Shown here one piece after another: positions 29,720 through 40,440 of a stretch of DNA of 64,000 bases. The notes below the pieces were generated by a model. That model did no database searches. It saw only the letters and a list, made by a program, of their open reading frames with translations, and had not been told where the DNA came from. Position 1 is the stretch's first letter; every line of letters begins with the position of its first letter. The stretch comes from Oscillospiraceae bacterium (lineage in GTDB: Bacteria > Bacillota > Clostridia > Oscillospirales > Acutalibacteraceae). A program made the translations under genes and the position numbers. The stretch is from positions 1 through 64,000 of the forward strand of contig JAQXVY010000004.1 in the NCBI GenBank assembly GCA_029225165.1, given 5' to 3'.

Positions 29720-30889
29720 ATGCAGGAATATATGCGTGTAAGGGCAGAAGTAGACCTTGATGCAATACATCACAACCTGTCACTTGCAAAAAGCGTTATT
29801 AACAAGGATACTCAGCTTATGGCTGTTATCAAGGCTGACGGATACGGTCACGGTGCAAATCAAATTGCAAAGTACTGTGATGATGTTATCGACAGATATG
29901 CAGTTGCTATCCCCGAGGAGGGCATAGACCTTAGAAAAGCAGATTTTACAAAGCCCATAAACCTTTTGGGCTACACACATCCTACCCAGTATGAGGATGT
30001 AATAAACTACGATTTAATCCCTGCAATTTTTACCCTTGATATGGCTAAAAGGCTTTCCGATACGGCAATTTCTATGAAAAAAACCGTAAAAATACATATA
30101 AAGGTTGATACGGGAATGAGCCGAATAGGCTTTGCCGACAATGACGAAAGTGTTGATGTAATTAAGGAAATCAGCCTGTTGCCTAATTTGGAGATAGACG
30201 GAATATTTACCCATTTTGCAAGGGCAGACGAAAAGGATAAATCTGTTGCAAAGAGTCAGTTTGAAAGATTTACAAATTTTGTAAATAAGCTGAAGTCAAA
30301 AGGACTTAAAATTCCAAACTGTCACATAAGCAATTCTGCCGCAATTATGGAGCTTTCCCATATGAATTTGCAGATTGTAAGAAGCGGAATTATCACCTAC
30401 GGTCTTTATCCAAGTGAGGAGATGGTCAAGGAAAATTTCAAAATTATCCCGGCAATGGAGCTGAAGTCACAGGTGTCATTTGTAAAAACACTAAAGGCAG
30501 GAACTCCCGTTGGGTACGGCGGTACATATGTGACAGATAAGGAAACTGTAATTGCCACCATACCTGTGGGCTATGCCGACGGCTATCCTCGTTCTCTTAG
30601 CAACAAGGGCAGAGTGCTTATAAAAGGACAGTCTGCACCTATTGTCGGCAGGGTTTGTATGGATCAGTTTATGGTTGATGTAACCTGTATTGAGGGAGTT
30701 AAGCAGGGGGACACAGTAACCCTTATGGGAAAAGACGGTGAGGAATTTATCAGCTGTGAGGAGCTTTCAGACCTTTCAGGAAGTTTTAATTACGAATTTG
30801 TGTGCGACATCAGCAAGAGAGTTCCAAGGGTTTACTTTAGGGACGGAAATATTGTGGATGTTGTAAAATATGTAGGCAAAGGACTATAA
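29720..30889 (+). CDS. alr: Alanine racemase
   Basis: VIKADGYGHG PLP-lysine motif; KVDTGMSRIGF; GRVCMDQFMVDVT. Confidence 0.97.
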   Translation: MQEYMRVRAEVDLDAIHHNLSLAKSVINKDTQLMAVIKADGYGHGANQIAKYCDDVIDRYAVAIPEEGIDLRKADFTKPINLLGYTHPTQYEDVINYDLIPAIFTLDMAKRLSDTAISMKKTVKIHIKVDTGMSRIGFADNDESVDVIKEISLLPNLEIDGIFTHFARADEKDKSVAKSQFERFTNFVNKLKSKGLKIPNCHISNSAAIMELSHMNLQIVRSGIITYGLYPSEEMVKENFKIIPAMELKSQVSFVKTLKAGTPVGYGGTYVTDKETVIATIPVGYADGYPRSLSNKGRVLIKGQSAPIVGRVCMDQFMVDVTCIEGVKQGDTVTLMGKDGEEFISCEELSDLSGSFNYEFVCDISKRVPRVYFRDGNIVDVVKYVGKGL

Positions 30890-30898
30890 AATTATAGG

Positions 30899-30931
30899 GG
30901 GCTGTTGTTTATAAAACAACAGTCCTTTTTT
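30899..30931 (+). terminator. alr terminator
   Basis: ctgttgttt-ata-aaacaacag followed by tcctttttt. Confidence 0.85.
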
Positions 30932-31130
30932 AAAAAATTTACAATGAAAACGCTATGAAAGATAAGTCCTATAATTCGTCAAAGTTTAGTATTTATCCCT
31001 TATTTTATAACATTATTTGTCGAATTATTCCATTGAACAGAAAACCTGTTTGAAGTATAATGTTTATGAAGTGTGTTATATAGAAAGTTATATAACCATA
31101 AGAAAAGAAAAAGGGGTATTAAGGGAGAAT

Positions 31131-32582
31131 ATGTACAAAAAGAGTTATCAAAGCTGGCGAAAACACTTTGACTTTTTGCTTTTGGATGTTTTGTGCCTGC
31201 ATATTTCTTATATTTGTGCCTTTTGGATGTTTAACGGCTGGGGAAACCCTTATGGCGTAAGCTTGTACAGAATTTGTGTTTTGATGGCAACCCTGGTAGA
31301 GGTGCTTGTGGCAATATTTTTTGAATCCTACAAGCATATTTTACAGCGAGGGAAATACAGGGAATTTGTTGCAGTTCTAAAGCACTACGCACTGTGCACC
31401 TTGAATTTTGTTTTACTGTTGTTCTTTTTGCAAAACGAGAATAAGGTTGACAGACCGTTTCTTTTGATTTGGCTGGGCGTTGCATTTGTTGTTACATATT
31501 TTGAGAGATTTTTCTGGAAAATTTTACTGACTAAAAGGGCAGACGCCTCAGGTAAAAGGGCAATGCTTGTTGTAACAACAGGCGATCGAATGACATCTGT
31601 TATAAATAATATCAAAAACAACAATTATGTTCGATACAAAATTATGGGTATTTCCGTAATTGACCAAGACCTAAAGGGTCAGCATATTGACGGAATAAGT
31701 ATTGTTGCCAACAGCGATGATATTTGTGAATTTGTCTGCAAAAACTGGGTTGACGAGGTATTTATTGACCTTGGAGACGAAGGCTTTACCCCTGACTTTT
31801 TGATTGAACAGTTTGAATCTATGGGGGTTGTTACCCATATTAATCTTCTTAACGACAAGAGTGTTTTGGGCAGGAGGCAGTTTATTGAGCGTGTTGCAGG
31901 CTACACAGTGCTTACCACATCCATAAACTATGCAAGTCCTGCAAGTCTTTTTGTTAAGCGTACCATTGACATTATAGCAGGAATATTCGGTTGTATATTA
32001 ACCGGCTTGCTTTTCCTAATCTTTGCACCGATGATTTATAAAGAATCTCCCGGTCCAATATTCTTTTCACAAGAGCGTGTAGGTAAAAACGGAAAAACCT
32101 TTAAGATTTATAAATTCAGAAGTATGTACCTTGACGCTGAGGAAAGGAAAAAGGAGCTTGAGTCACAAAATGCCATTGAGGGCGGACTTATGTTCAAAAT
32201 GGAGGATGACCCAAGAATTATCGGCTACAAAAAGTTGCCTGACGGCTCCTTTAAAAAGGGAATCGGTCACTTCCTAAGGCGTACAAGCGTTGACGAATTT
32301 CCTCAGTTTTTGAATGTTTTATTAGGGGATATGAGCCTTGTAGGTACTCGTCCTCCAACTGTTGACGAATGGCAGAAGTATGAGCTTCACCACAGAGCAA
32401 GGCTTTCCACAAAGCCGGGCATTACAGGACTTTGGCAGGTTAGCGGCAGAAGTGAGATTACCGATTTTGAAGAAATTGTTAACCTTGACAGGGAATATAT
32501 CCGCAACTGGTCAATAGGAAACGATATAAAAATCCTCCTTAAAACGGTTAAGGTCGTTTTGAGGGGCGAGGGTTCAATGTAA
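31131..32582 (+). CDS. Undecaprenyl-phosphate sugar phosphotransferase (WbaP/EpsL-like)
   Basis: TM N-terminus; KFRSMYLDAEERK; RRTSVDEFPQFLNVLLGDMSLVGTRPP; GLWQVSGRSE; RBS agggag before ATG 31131. Confidence 0.93.
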   Translation: MYKKSYQSWRKHFDFLLLDVLCLHISYICAFWMFNGWGNPYGVSLYRICVLMATLVEVLVAIFFESYKHILQRGKYREFVAVLKHYALCTLNFVLLLFFLQNENKVDRPFLLIWLGVAFVVTYFERFFWKILLTKRADASGKRAMLVVTTGDRMTSVINNIKNNNYVRYKIMGISVIDQDLKGQHIDGISIVANSDDICEFVCKNWVDEVFIDLGDEGFTPDFLIEQFESMGVVTHINLLNDKSVLGRRQFIERVAGYTVLTTSINYASPASLFVKRTIDIIAGIFGCILTGLLFLIFAPMIYKESPGPIFFSQERVGKNGKTFKIYKFRSMYLDAEERKKELESQNAIEGGLMFKMEDDPRIIGYKKLPDGSFKKGIGHFLRRTSVDEFPQFLNVLLGDMSLVGTRPPTVDEWQKYELHHRARLSTKPGITGLWQVSGRSEITDFEEIVNLDREYIRNWSIGNDIKILLKTVKVVLRGEGSM

Positions 32583-32609
32583 TACTATTATAATTATAGG
32601 AGTAGCATT

Positions 32610-33506
32610 ATGAAGGGAATTATACTTGCCGGAGGCTCCGGCACAAGACTTTATCCGCTTACAAAGGTAACTTCAAAGCAGTTGTTGCCAATTTACGACA
32701 AGCCTATGATTTACTATCCTATGTCTGTGCTTATGAATGCAGGCATTCGTGACATTCTCATCATCTCAACACCACAGGATACACCAAGGTTTGAGTCGCT
32801 TTTAGGGGACGGTCATCAGTTCGGGGTAAACCTTTCATACAAGGTTCAGCCATCTCCTGACGGACTTGCACAGGCATTTATCATTGGTGAGGAATTTATC
32901 GGTGACGATACTGTGGCAATGGTTTTGGGTGACAATATTTTTGCAGGTCACGGACTTAAAAACAGGCTTTTATCTGCTGTTGAAAACGCAGAGCAGGGCA
33001 GAGGCGCAACCGTGTTCGGCTACTATGTTGATGACCCCGAGCGTTTCGGTATTGTTGAATTTGACAAGGACGGCAGAGCAATTTCCATTGAGGAAAAGCC
33101 CGAAAAGCCAAAGAGCAACTACTGTGTAACAGGACTTTATTTCTACGATAACCGTGTTGTTGAGTATGCAAAAAATCTAAAGCCCTCTGCAAGAGGCGAA
33201 TTGGAAATCACAGACCTTAACAGGATTTACCTTGAAAATAAGGAGCTTAATGTTGAACTTTTGGGACAGGGCTTTACTTGGCTGGACACAGGAACACACG
33301 AAAGCCTTGTGGAGGCAACAAACTTTGTTATGACTATTGAAGGTCATCAACACCGCAAGATAGCCTGTCTTGAGGAGATTGCCTATCTAAACGGATGGAT
33401 TTCCAAGGAAGAAGTACTTAAGGTTTACGAAGAGCTGAAGAAAAATCAGTACGGACAGTACCTTAAGGATGTTATTGACGGAAAATATATTGACGCCAAC
33501 AACTGA
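32610..33506 (+). CDS. rmlA: Glucose-1-phosphate thymidylyltransferase
   Basis: [16 protein letters not shown]; first gene of rmlABDC cluster. Confidence 0.97.
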   Translation: MKGIILAGGSGTRLYPLTKVTSKQLLPIYDKPMIYYPMSVLMNAGIRDILIISTPQDTPRFESLLGDGHQFGVNLSYKVQPSPDGLAQAFIIGEEFIGDDTVAMVLGDNIFAGHGLKNRLLSAVENAEQGRGATVFGYYVDDPERFGIVEFDKDGRAISIEEKPEKPKSNYCVTGLYFYDNRVVEYAKNLKPSARGELEITDLNRIYLENKELNVELLGQGFTWLDTGTHESLVEATNFVMTIEGHQHRKIACLEEIAYLNGWISKEEVLKVYEELKKNQYGQYLKDVIDGKYIDANN

Positions 33507-33551
33507 TAATTATAAAAATAAACAAGAAGTACATAAAGTGAGGAGTTTACT

Positions 33552-34571
33552 ATGAATATTATTGTAACCGGCGGAGCAGGATTTATCGGGTCAAACTTTG
33601 TTTTTCATATGCTGAAAAAGTATCCCGATTACAGAATAATTTGTCTTGACAAGCTGACATATGCAGGTAATTTGTCAACCCTGGCACCTGTTATGGACAA
33701 CCCGAATTTCCGCTTTGTAAAGGCTGACATCTGCGACAGAGAAGCAGTTTACAACCTTTTTGAGGAGGAAAAGCCTGATATGGTGGTTAACTTTGCGGCG
33801 GAAAGCCATGTTGACCGTTCCATTGAAAACCCTGACATCTTCCTGAAAACTAACATTATGGGTACAGCAGTTCTTATGGACGCTTGTCGCAAGTACGGAA
33901 TTACCCGTTACCATCAGGTTTCCACAGATGAGGTTTACGGAGATTTGCCACTTGACAGACCTGACCTTTTCTTTACAGAGGAAACACCGATACACACAAG
34001 CAGTCCGTATTCATCATCAAAGGCAGGAGCAGATTTGCTTGTTCTTGCATACCACAGAACCTACGGTTTGCCTGTTACAATCAGCCGTTGCTCCAACAAC
34101 TACGGTCCTTATCACTTCCCTGAAAAGCTGATTCCCCTTATGATAGCAAATGCCCTTAACGACAAGCCTTTGCCTGTTTACGGAGAAGGTCTTAATGTTC
34201 GTGACTGGCTCTATGTTGAGGACCACTGCAAGGCTATCGACCTGATTATCCACAAGGGTAAGGTTGGCGAGGTTTACAATATCGGCGGTCATAACGAGAT
34301 GAAGAACATTGATATTGTTAAAATAATCTGCAAGGAGCTTAACAAGCCCGAGAGCCTTATCACATATGTTACAGACCGTAAGGGTCACGATATGCGTTAT
34401 GCTATTGACCCAACAAAAATCCACAATGAGCTTGGCTGGCTCCCTGAAACAATGTTTAAGGACGGCATCAAAAAGACAATTCAGTGGTACCTTGACAACC
34501 GTGAATGGTGGGAAACAATCATCAGCGGAGAATACCAAAACTACTACGAAAAAATGTACGGTGACAGATAA
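33552..34571 (+). CDS. rmlB: dTDP-glucose 4,6-dehydratase
   Basis: VTGGAGFIGSNF; VSTDEVYGDL; NNYGPYHFPEKLIP. Confidence 0.97.
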   Translation: MNIIVTGGAGFIGSNFVFHMLKKYPDYRIICLDKLTYAGNLSTLAPVMDNPNFRFVKADICDREAVYNLFEEEKPDMVVNFAAESHVDRSIENPDIFLKTNIMGTAVLMDACRKYGITRYHQVSTDEVYGDLPLDRPDLFFTEETPIHTSSPYSSSKAGADLLVLAYHRTYGLPVTISRCSNNYGPYHFPEKLIPLMIANALNDKPLPVYGEGLNVRDWLYVEDHCKAIDLIIHKGKVGEVYNIGGHNEMKNIDIVKIICKELNKPESLITYVTDRKGHDMRYAIDPTKIHNELGWLPETMFKDGIKKTIQWYLDNREWWETIISGEYQNYYEKMYGDR

Positions 34572-35503
34572 TGAAGGTTTTAGTTACAGGTGTTGCAGGT
34601 CAGCTTGGACACGATGTGATGAACGAGCTTTATAAAAGGGGTTATGAGGGCGTTGGCTCCGATATAGCGCCCTCTTACAGCGGAAATGAGGACGACACAC
34701 CGGTTACAACAATGGAGTATGTTCCAATGGACATTACAGACGAATCTGTTGTAAAAAAGGTTGTTGCAGAGGTTAACCCCGATGTAGTAGTTCACTGTGC
34801 CGCTTGGACTGCTGTTGACAATGCAGAGGATGAGGAAAACCTTGACAAGGTTATGACCATCAATGTTAAGGGAACAGAAAATCTTGCAAAATCCTGCAAA
34901 GAAAATGACTGCAAAATGGTGTACATCAGCACCGACTATGTCTTTGACGGACAGGGCGAAAAGCCTTGGGAGGAGGACTGCAAGGATTATGCACCGCTCA
35001 ATGTTTACGGAAAGTCAAAGCTCCTTGGGGAACAGGCAGTAAGCTCTGTTCTGGACAAGTACTTTATTGTCCGTATAGCTTGGGTGTTTGGCACAAATGG
35101 AGGAAACTTCATCAAAACTATGCTCAATGTGGGCAAAAGGTTTGATACATTAAAGGTTGTGAACGACCAGATAGGCACACCTACATATACATTCGATTTG
35201 TCACGACTTCTTGTTGATATGCTTGAAACAGACAAGTACGGATATTACCACGCAACAAATGAGGGTGGATATATATCCTGGTATGACTTTGCCTGTGAAA
35301 TTTTCCGTCAGGCGTCACAGTACGATTCTGCTTACGGCAAGGTGAAGGTTTTGCCTGTTACCACAGAGGAATACGGCGTTTCAAAGGCAGCCCGTCCATT
35401 TAACAGCAGACTTAGTAAGGCAAAGCTAAAGGAAAAGGGTTTTGCTCCTTTACCCCTATGGCAGGACGCACTTAGCAGATATTTAAAGGAAATTGAATTT
35501 TAA
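34571..35503 (+). CDS. rmlD: dTDP-4-dehydrorhamnose reductase
   Basis: VTGVAGQLGHDV; YISTDYVFDG; NVYGKSKLLGE. Confidence 0.96.
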   Translation: MKVLVTGVAGQLGHDVMNELYKRGYEGVGSDIAPSYSGNEDDTPVTTMEYVPMDITDESVVKKVVAEVNPDVVVHCAAWTAVDNAEDEENLDKVMTINVKGTENLAKSCKENDCKMVYISTDYVFDGQGEKPWEEDCKDYAPLNVYGKSKLLGEQAVSSVLDKYFIVRIAWVFGTNGGNFIKTMLNVGKRFDTLKVVNDQIGTPTYTFDLSRLLVDMLETDKYGYYHATNEGGYISWYDFACEIFRQASQYDSAYGKVKVLPVTTEEYGVSKAARPFNSRLSKAKLKEKGFAPLPLWQDALSRYLKEIEF

Positions 35504-35519
35504 AAAAGAGGATTTTGTT

Positions 35520-36122
35520 ATGTCACAGATTAAGGTTACAAAATGTCCTATTGAGGGACTTTACATCATTGAACCGGCAGTTCACGGTGACAGCCGAGGA
35601 TATTTTATGGAAACATACAACAAAAAGGATATGGAAGAATGTGGTCTGAATATGGACTTCGTTCAGGACAATCAAAGTATGTCCACCAAGGGTGTGCTTA
35701 GAGGACTTCACTTCCAAAAGGAATATCCACAGGGCAAGCTTGTTCGTGCAATCAAGGGCAGTGTTTTTGATGTTGCGGTTGACCTCCGTTCAGGCAGTGA
35801 AACCTACGGAAAGTGGTTTGGCGTTGAGCTTACCGAGGAAAACAAAAAGCAGTTTTATATCTCAGAAGGCTTTGCCCACGGATTTCTTGTACTTTCCGAA
35901 ACAGCAGAATTTTGCTACAAGGTAACTGACTTTTACCACCCCGGTGACGAGGGCGGACTTGCATGGAACGACCCTGAAATCGGCATTGAGTGGCCAAGCC
36001 TTGTAGGTGAATACAAGGGCAGTGCCGACTCGGAGGGCTACACCCTTGAGGACGGAACTCCACTTAACCTTAGTGACAAGGACAAAAAGTGGCTTGGGCT
36101 AAAGGACACATTTAAATTTTAA
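35520..36122 (+). CDS. rmlC: dTDP-4-dehydrorhamnose 3,5-epimerase
   Basis: GVLRGLHFQ; GKLVRAIKGSVFDVAVDLR; EGFAHGFLVLSE; ATG at 35520. Confidence 0.96.
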   Translation: MSQIKVTKCPIEGLYIIEPAVHGDSRGYFMETYNKKDMEECGLNMDFVQDNQSMSTKGVLRGLHFQKEYPQGKLVRAIKGSVFDVAVDLRSGSETYGKWFGVELTEENKKQFYISEGFAHGFLVLSETAEFCYKVTDFYHPGDEGGLAWNDPEIGIEWPSLVGEYKGSADSEGYTLEDGTPLNLSDKDKKWLGLKDTFKF

Positions 36123-36143
36123 GAGTTTTTTGGAGGTGTTAAT

Positions 36144-36323
36144 ATGGCAAAATCAAATTGCGATATGTGCGCGCATTATATCTATGATGAAGAATTTGAC
36201 TATTACACCTGTGATATTAATTTAGACGAGGACGAGGCGGTCAGATTTATGCAGGGCAATTTTGACAATTGTTCATTTTACGACCCCTATGATGAATATA
36301 AAATCGTAAGAAAGCAGAACTAA
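36144..36323 (+). CDS. Small Cys-containing conserved protein (DUF6472-like), 59 aa; below the ORF-track cutoff
   Basis: Manual translation MAKSNCDMCAHYIYDEEFDYYTCDINLDEDEAVRFMQGNFDNCSFYDPYDEYKIVRKQN; RBS ggaggtg upstream. Confidence 0.82.
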   Translation: MAKSNCDMCAHYIYDEEFDYYTCDINLDEDEAVRFMQGNFDNCSFYDPYDEYKIVRKQN

Positions 36324-36369
36324 TGTTGAAAATATGCTCCCGTGGTTTCACAGGAGCATTTTATTCATT

Positions 36370-36535
36370 TAGGGAAACACTGATTAAATCATTTGCACAG
36401 ATTGTGCAGTCAGATTTTTTGTCGGTATGTTCAAAAAACCGTAGGAATACTGACGTATTGCGAGGATTTTTTGGGCATACCGACGGAAAATATGCAAACA
36501 AGATGTGTAAAGTGATTTATTCAGTGTTTCCTTAG
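36370..36535. mobile_element. MITE-like inverted-repeat element, family B
   Basis: Terminal repeats gggaaacactgattaaatca / tgatttattcagtgtttcct; internal hairpin gtcggtatg...cataccgac around core ggaatactgacgtattgcgagga. Confidence 0.75.
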
Positions 36536-36805
36536 TTATACTATGCCGTTGATAAAAAATCTGGCATATTTTGTAATATACAGGTATAATAAGACAGTTT
36601 TTGTCCTGTAATTTTGCACAAATAAATTTTCAAAAAATGCTTTCTGAATATGCACAAAATGGAAAATTGAGTTTTAAGAAAATAACTGTGCAAAAAAATT
36701 GTTTCATTATAAAATATGTGATATAATCCTATAGTCAGAAAATATAATTAAAGGGTTAGAATAAAACACAGTTTTATGTTACTAATCAGATTTTGGAGGT
36801 AAAGT

Positions 36806-37603
36806 ATGATTTGTAAAAATTGCGGTAAAGAAATTGCGGATAACTCCCGTTTTTGCACACTTTGCGGTGCAAAGCAGGATGAACAAAGTGCACCTGTACA
36901 GCAGACTGCTCCCGTTCAGAATGAAACACCTGTTTCAAACGAAGTTCCGCCACAGGGAACAGCCCCTGTTGAAAATGCAGTGCCTACACAGACAACTGTT
37001 GACCCGGCCGGTCAGCCCACAGGAGTACCTTATCAGCCAACAGCTCCCGTTGCAAAGAAGTTTGACTTTAAGAAGTATCTTCCCATGCTAATTGCCATTG
37101 CCGGTGGAGTAGTAGCAGTTATCATTGTTATTTGTGTTGTTGTGAACATTGTATCCAACAGCGGTGTTAAGGGTGTTGTTAACCGTATGGAAGACGCTGT
37201 CAACGACAGGGATATTGATAAGTTTAAGGAACTATATCCTGATTTCGTTGTTGAGGAAATGGATATTGACGAGGAAACAATGGAAAGCGCTTTCGGCTTG
37301 ATTGACGGCTTTGATTTTGATGTTGACTTTGAAGTTGTTGACGAAGAGGATATTACAGACGAGGACTATGAGTATGATGACTCTATGACTTGGGCTGAAT
37401 ATATTCAGGAAAATTATGCCGACAACTATATTGAATATGATGACGAAGAAGTTGACGCAGTTAGTAAGGTTACTGTTAAAATGGAAATGGACTTTGACAA
37501 CGGTATTGCAAACGCACTTGCAGATGCTTTAACCGATTCTGTTGAGGAAAAGGAAATAACCTGTGTTAAGGTTGACGGCGACTGGTACATTTATGAAAAT
37601 TAA
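36806..37603 (+). CDS. Zinc-ribbon membrane protein with acidic extracytoplasmic domain
   Basis: MICKNCGKEIADNSRFCTLCGAKQ zinc ribbon; Pro/Thr linker; one TM; Asp/Glu-rich C-terminal region. Confidence 0.85.
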   Translation: MICKNCGKEIADNSRFCTLCGAKQDEQSAPVQQTAPVQNETPVSNEVPPQGTAPVENAVPTQTTVDPAGQPTGVPYQPTAPVAKKFDFKKYLPMLIAIAGGVVAVIIVICVVVNIVSNSGVKGVVNRMEDAVNDRDIDKFKELYPDFVVEEMDIDEETMESAFGLIDGFDFDVDFEVVDEEDITDEDYEYDDSMTWAEYIQENYADNYIEYDDEEVDAVSKVTVKMEMDFDNGIANALADALTDSVEEKEITCVKVDGDWYIYEN

Positions 37604-37622
37604 TTAATCAAACTTCACCACA

Positions 37623-37650
37623 AAGCTCCCGTAATAGGGAGCTTTTCTTA
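37623..37650. terminator. Hairpin between convergent genes
   Basis: aagctccc-gtaata-gggagctttt. Confidence 0.7.
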
Positions 37651-37658
37651 TGTGATAG

Positions 37659-38591
37659 TTATTGCAGAAAAATACCAAACAATAAGGGAATTGTCACAAT
37701 GCACATCAGCTGGCTGACAAGTGCAAGGCTACCTCCCAGCTTTGGGTCTTTTCCGTATGCCGAGGGGATAATAACTGTGTTAAGTCCCAACGGCATTGCG
37801 TTGGCACAAAGGGCAACGCTTACAATATCCTTTGGAGTGTTAAGTAAGTTAAGAATCACCACAATTAGAAGGGGCATAACAAAAATCCTTGCAACTGCAA
37901 TGATATATACCTTGTAGTTTTTCAGCTGACTTAAAATAGGATAACTGCCGATTACAAAGCCTGTAAGTATCATAGCCATAGGGGACATTGCCTTTGATGC
38001 TCCGCCTATGATAGAGGGCAAAAAGTTTAGCTGTGCAGGAATATACCTAAGTGCATTTGTAAGCCCCATAACAGCACCTATAAGCAGGGATATGCATATT
38101 GGGTTAAGGAAACTTTTAAAGGAAAAACTCCTGTTGCCCTCAGTTGGAATAAGCCAAGCAACTCCCAAGGAAAATGTATATAGGTTTAGAGGGAGAATAA
38201 ACAGCAGATAGTCAAACAGCAGCTCAGGTGCAACGCCCTCAACGAAAGCAATTCCCAAAAAGGCAAAATTGCACACAGTAAAGGAGTAGCGGTATATCCG
38301 CTGAATGTATGGGTCTTTGTGAAAAAATCTACCGAATAAAAGCCCTACAATAATGCAAAAAAGCAAAATTACAGAGGAATACAGCATAATATGCCATTTG
38401 CTCACAAAATTCTCCACAGTACATTTGTCCATAAAGGTGTTAATAATGGTTGCCGGCATAAGTATATAGTTTAAAAGTCTGGATATTACCGTTGGAGTAT
38501 TTTCAGGCAAAAATTTTCCCCTACACAGGAAAAATCCCATACCCATATACCCAAACAGAATAAGTATTTGATTAATTGTGGTCAAAAGCAT
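37659..38591 (-). CDS. AEC (auxin efflux carrier) family transporter
   Basis: ~10 hydrophobic helices; AEC-like MPLGLNTVIIPSAYGKDPKLGGSLALVSQLMCIVTIPLLF C-terminus. Confidence 0.88.
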   Translation of the reverse strand: MLLTTINQILILFGYMGMGFFLCRGKFLPENTPTVISRLLNYILMPATIINTFMDKCTVENFVSKWHIMLYSSVILLFCIIVGLLFGRFFHKDPYIQRIYRYSFTVCNFAFLGIAFVEGVAPELLFDYLLFILPLNLYTFSLGVAWLIPTEGNRSFSFKSFLNPICISLLIGAVMGLTNALRYIPAQLNFLPSIIGGASKAMSPMAMILTGFVIGSYPILSQLKNYKVYIIAVARIFVMPLLIVVILNLLNTPKDIVSVALCANAMPLGLNTVIIPSAYGKDPKLGGSLALVSQLMCIVTIPLLFGIFLQ

Positions 38592-38691
38592 AAAATCCCC
38601 CTAAGGTATTGTTAGAAAAACAGAAAGTATTATTCCTGTTTTTTGAATTTATCCCATTATCCATACAATAATGTCATTCATAGCCACCACT

Positions 38692-38852
38692 CTGTCATTC
38701 CGAGCTTGTCGAGGAATCTGAAAGGAAAGCAGTCGTGCATAAAGCGACACTATCAGGTTATATGAAAATATTATTTCTCTAACAAAATCGGTGACAGAGG
38801 AAGGGGATTCCTCGCTACGCTCGGAATGACAGGGTGTTGTGCGGAATGACAG
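38692..38852 (-). repeat. Dispersed repeat family A, copy 5 (inverted)
   Basis: ctgtcattccgagcttgtcgaggaatctgaaaggaaagcagtcgtgcataaag...ggggattcctcgctacgctcggaatgacag plus extra gcggaatgacag. Confidence 0.9.
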
Positions 38853-38928
38853 GCGGATGGGCTTTTATTTCTTGACCTTGTGTTTGATTAATGATAGAAT
38901 TATCGTATAACATTACAGGAGTTTAGTT

Positions 38929-40215
38929 TTGGAAAGAGTAAAAAATCAATCGGACAAAAATATAAATAAAGAAAAAACACCCATCAGCATAATCAGGGTG
39001 ACAGTAGGTGCATCAATAGGTGTTTGCGTTCTTGTACTTCTTTGGCTTTTTGTGTACTATACAGGAATTTTTGATGTATCCCCAAGTGGCTTTGAGGTGA
39101 ATATGAGGGGTAGCGGTATGGAGATTGTAAGCTATACCGGAGAAGAAAAAAATCTCAAAATTCCCAAAACTATCAACGGTCACAAGGTGGTTTATATAGG
39201 TGAAAAAGCCTTTTACAAAAATGACACCGTGGAAAAGCTTGTGTTGCCCTCAACAGTAAAAGAGGTTGGCAAACAGGCCTTTGCCGATACAAAATCACTA
39301 AAAGAGATTGAATTTTCCTCAAAATACACCCAGTTTGGTGAGGGTGCTTTTGAAAATTCCTCTGTTGTAAAGGCAAAGCTTCCTACAAGACTGCAAAAAA
39401 TCAGCGATTGTATGTTCAAAAATTGCAAAAGTGTTACAAATGTGTCCTTTCCTGATGACCTGAAAAGCATAGGTGATGAGGCTTTTTCGGGATGTTCCTC
39501 CCTGAAATCAATGACCATAGGTGACGAGGTCCTAAAAATCGGAAAGGATGCCTTTGCCAACGAGCAAACAGGCTTTACACTAAACAGTATTATCGGCAGT
39601 GAAACAGAAAACTATGCCAGAGATAACGGAATTGAGTATGTTCCCTGCAACTCCTATTATGAGGCTTATACAAAATATAGTTTACACTACGGCAAAAACA
39701 GCCTTAACACCCAACAGGTTTCCGAGGGCAGAAGAGGAATCCTGTCTTTCTTCCCAAGTGCAACAGGCTACTACCGAATTACCCTTGAGGGCAAGGGCGT
39801 TAGCTTTTTTGTTACAGACGCAATCAAGGATAACCAAGTTTGTCCCTCAATAAAGGGTGACGAAAGCGACTTTATCGGTTATTATCAGCAGGGAAAGGAG
39901 TACTTTTTCCCTGTTCGTTCCGACGGATTTGTAAACTATGAAGTAAATGTTGCAAAAACGGACAAGGACATTGCCTCTATGTACAAAAAGGGAGAAAATC
40001 TGCTGAAAGGCAAGGGCAAGTGCAGTCTTGACAGCGGTTCTTCTCTGTATAAAAACCACAGCACAAATTCGGAAAATGTAGCGCAGGTTAATTCCGACAT
40101 TATGCTTACAAAGGTGCTTGACTACTATATCGAGGACAGCAAACACATATGGTATCAAATCAACGCCAATGTGGGCGGAGCAGGCAAGCAGGATTTGTGG
40201 TTTAGGAGTAAATAG
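38929..40215 (+). CDS. Membrane-anchored LRR_5 (BspA-type) protein
   Basis: N-terminal TM; repeats KLVLPSTVKEVGKQAFADTKSLKEIEF, NVSFPDDLKSIGDEAFSGCSSLKSMTI; TTG start at 38929. Confidence 0.85.
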   Translation: MERVKNQSDKNINKEKTPISIIRVTVGASIGVCVLVLLWLFVYYTGIFDVSPSGFEVNMRGSGMEIVSYTGEEKNLKIPKTINGHKVVYIGEKAFYKNDTVEKLVLPSTVKEVGKQAFADTKSLKEIEFSSKYTQFGEGAFENSSVVKAKLPTRLQKISDCMFKNCKSVTNVSFPDDLKSIGDEAFSGCSSLKSMTIGDEVLKIGKDAFANEQTGFTLNSIIGSETENYARDNGIEYVPCNSYYEAYTKYSLHYGKNSLNTQQVSEGRRGILSFFPSATGYYRITLEGKGVSFFVTDAIKDNQVCPSIKGDESDFIGYYQQGKEYFFPVRSDGFVNYEVNVAKTDKDIASMYKKGENLLKGKGKCSLDSGSSLYKNHSTNSENVAQVNSDIMLTKVLDYYIEDSKHIWYQINANVGGAGKQDLWFRSK

Positions 40216-40232
40216 GGTTTTCACCACTACCT

Positions 40233-40415
40233 CTGTCATTCCGAGCTTGTCGAGGAATCCCCTTCCTCTATCACTCATTTTGTTAGAGAAATCATACTTT
40301 TATATAACCTATTGGTGTCGATTAATGCACTACTGCTTTCCTTTCAGATTCTTCGGTCGTTTCACTTCCTTAGAATGACAGGGAGAGAAGTTTCACCCCC
40401 CCTCAGAATGACAAG
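40233..40415 (+). repeat. Dispersed repeat family A, copy 6
   Basis: ctgtcattccgagcttgtcgaggaatccccttcc...cttagaatgacag plus extra cctcagaatgacaag. Confidence 0.9.
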
Positions 40416-40440
40416 ATGAGTGGCATAAGGCGAAAAAAAC

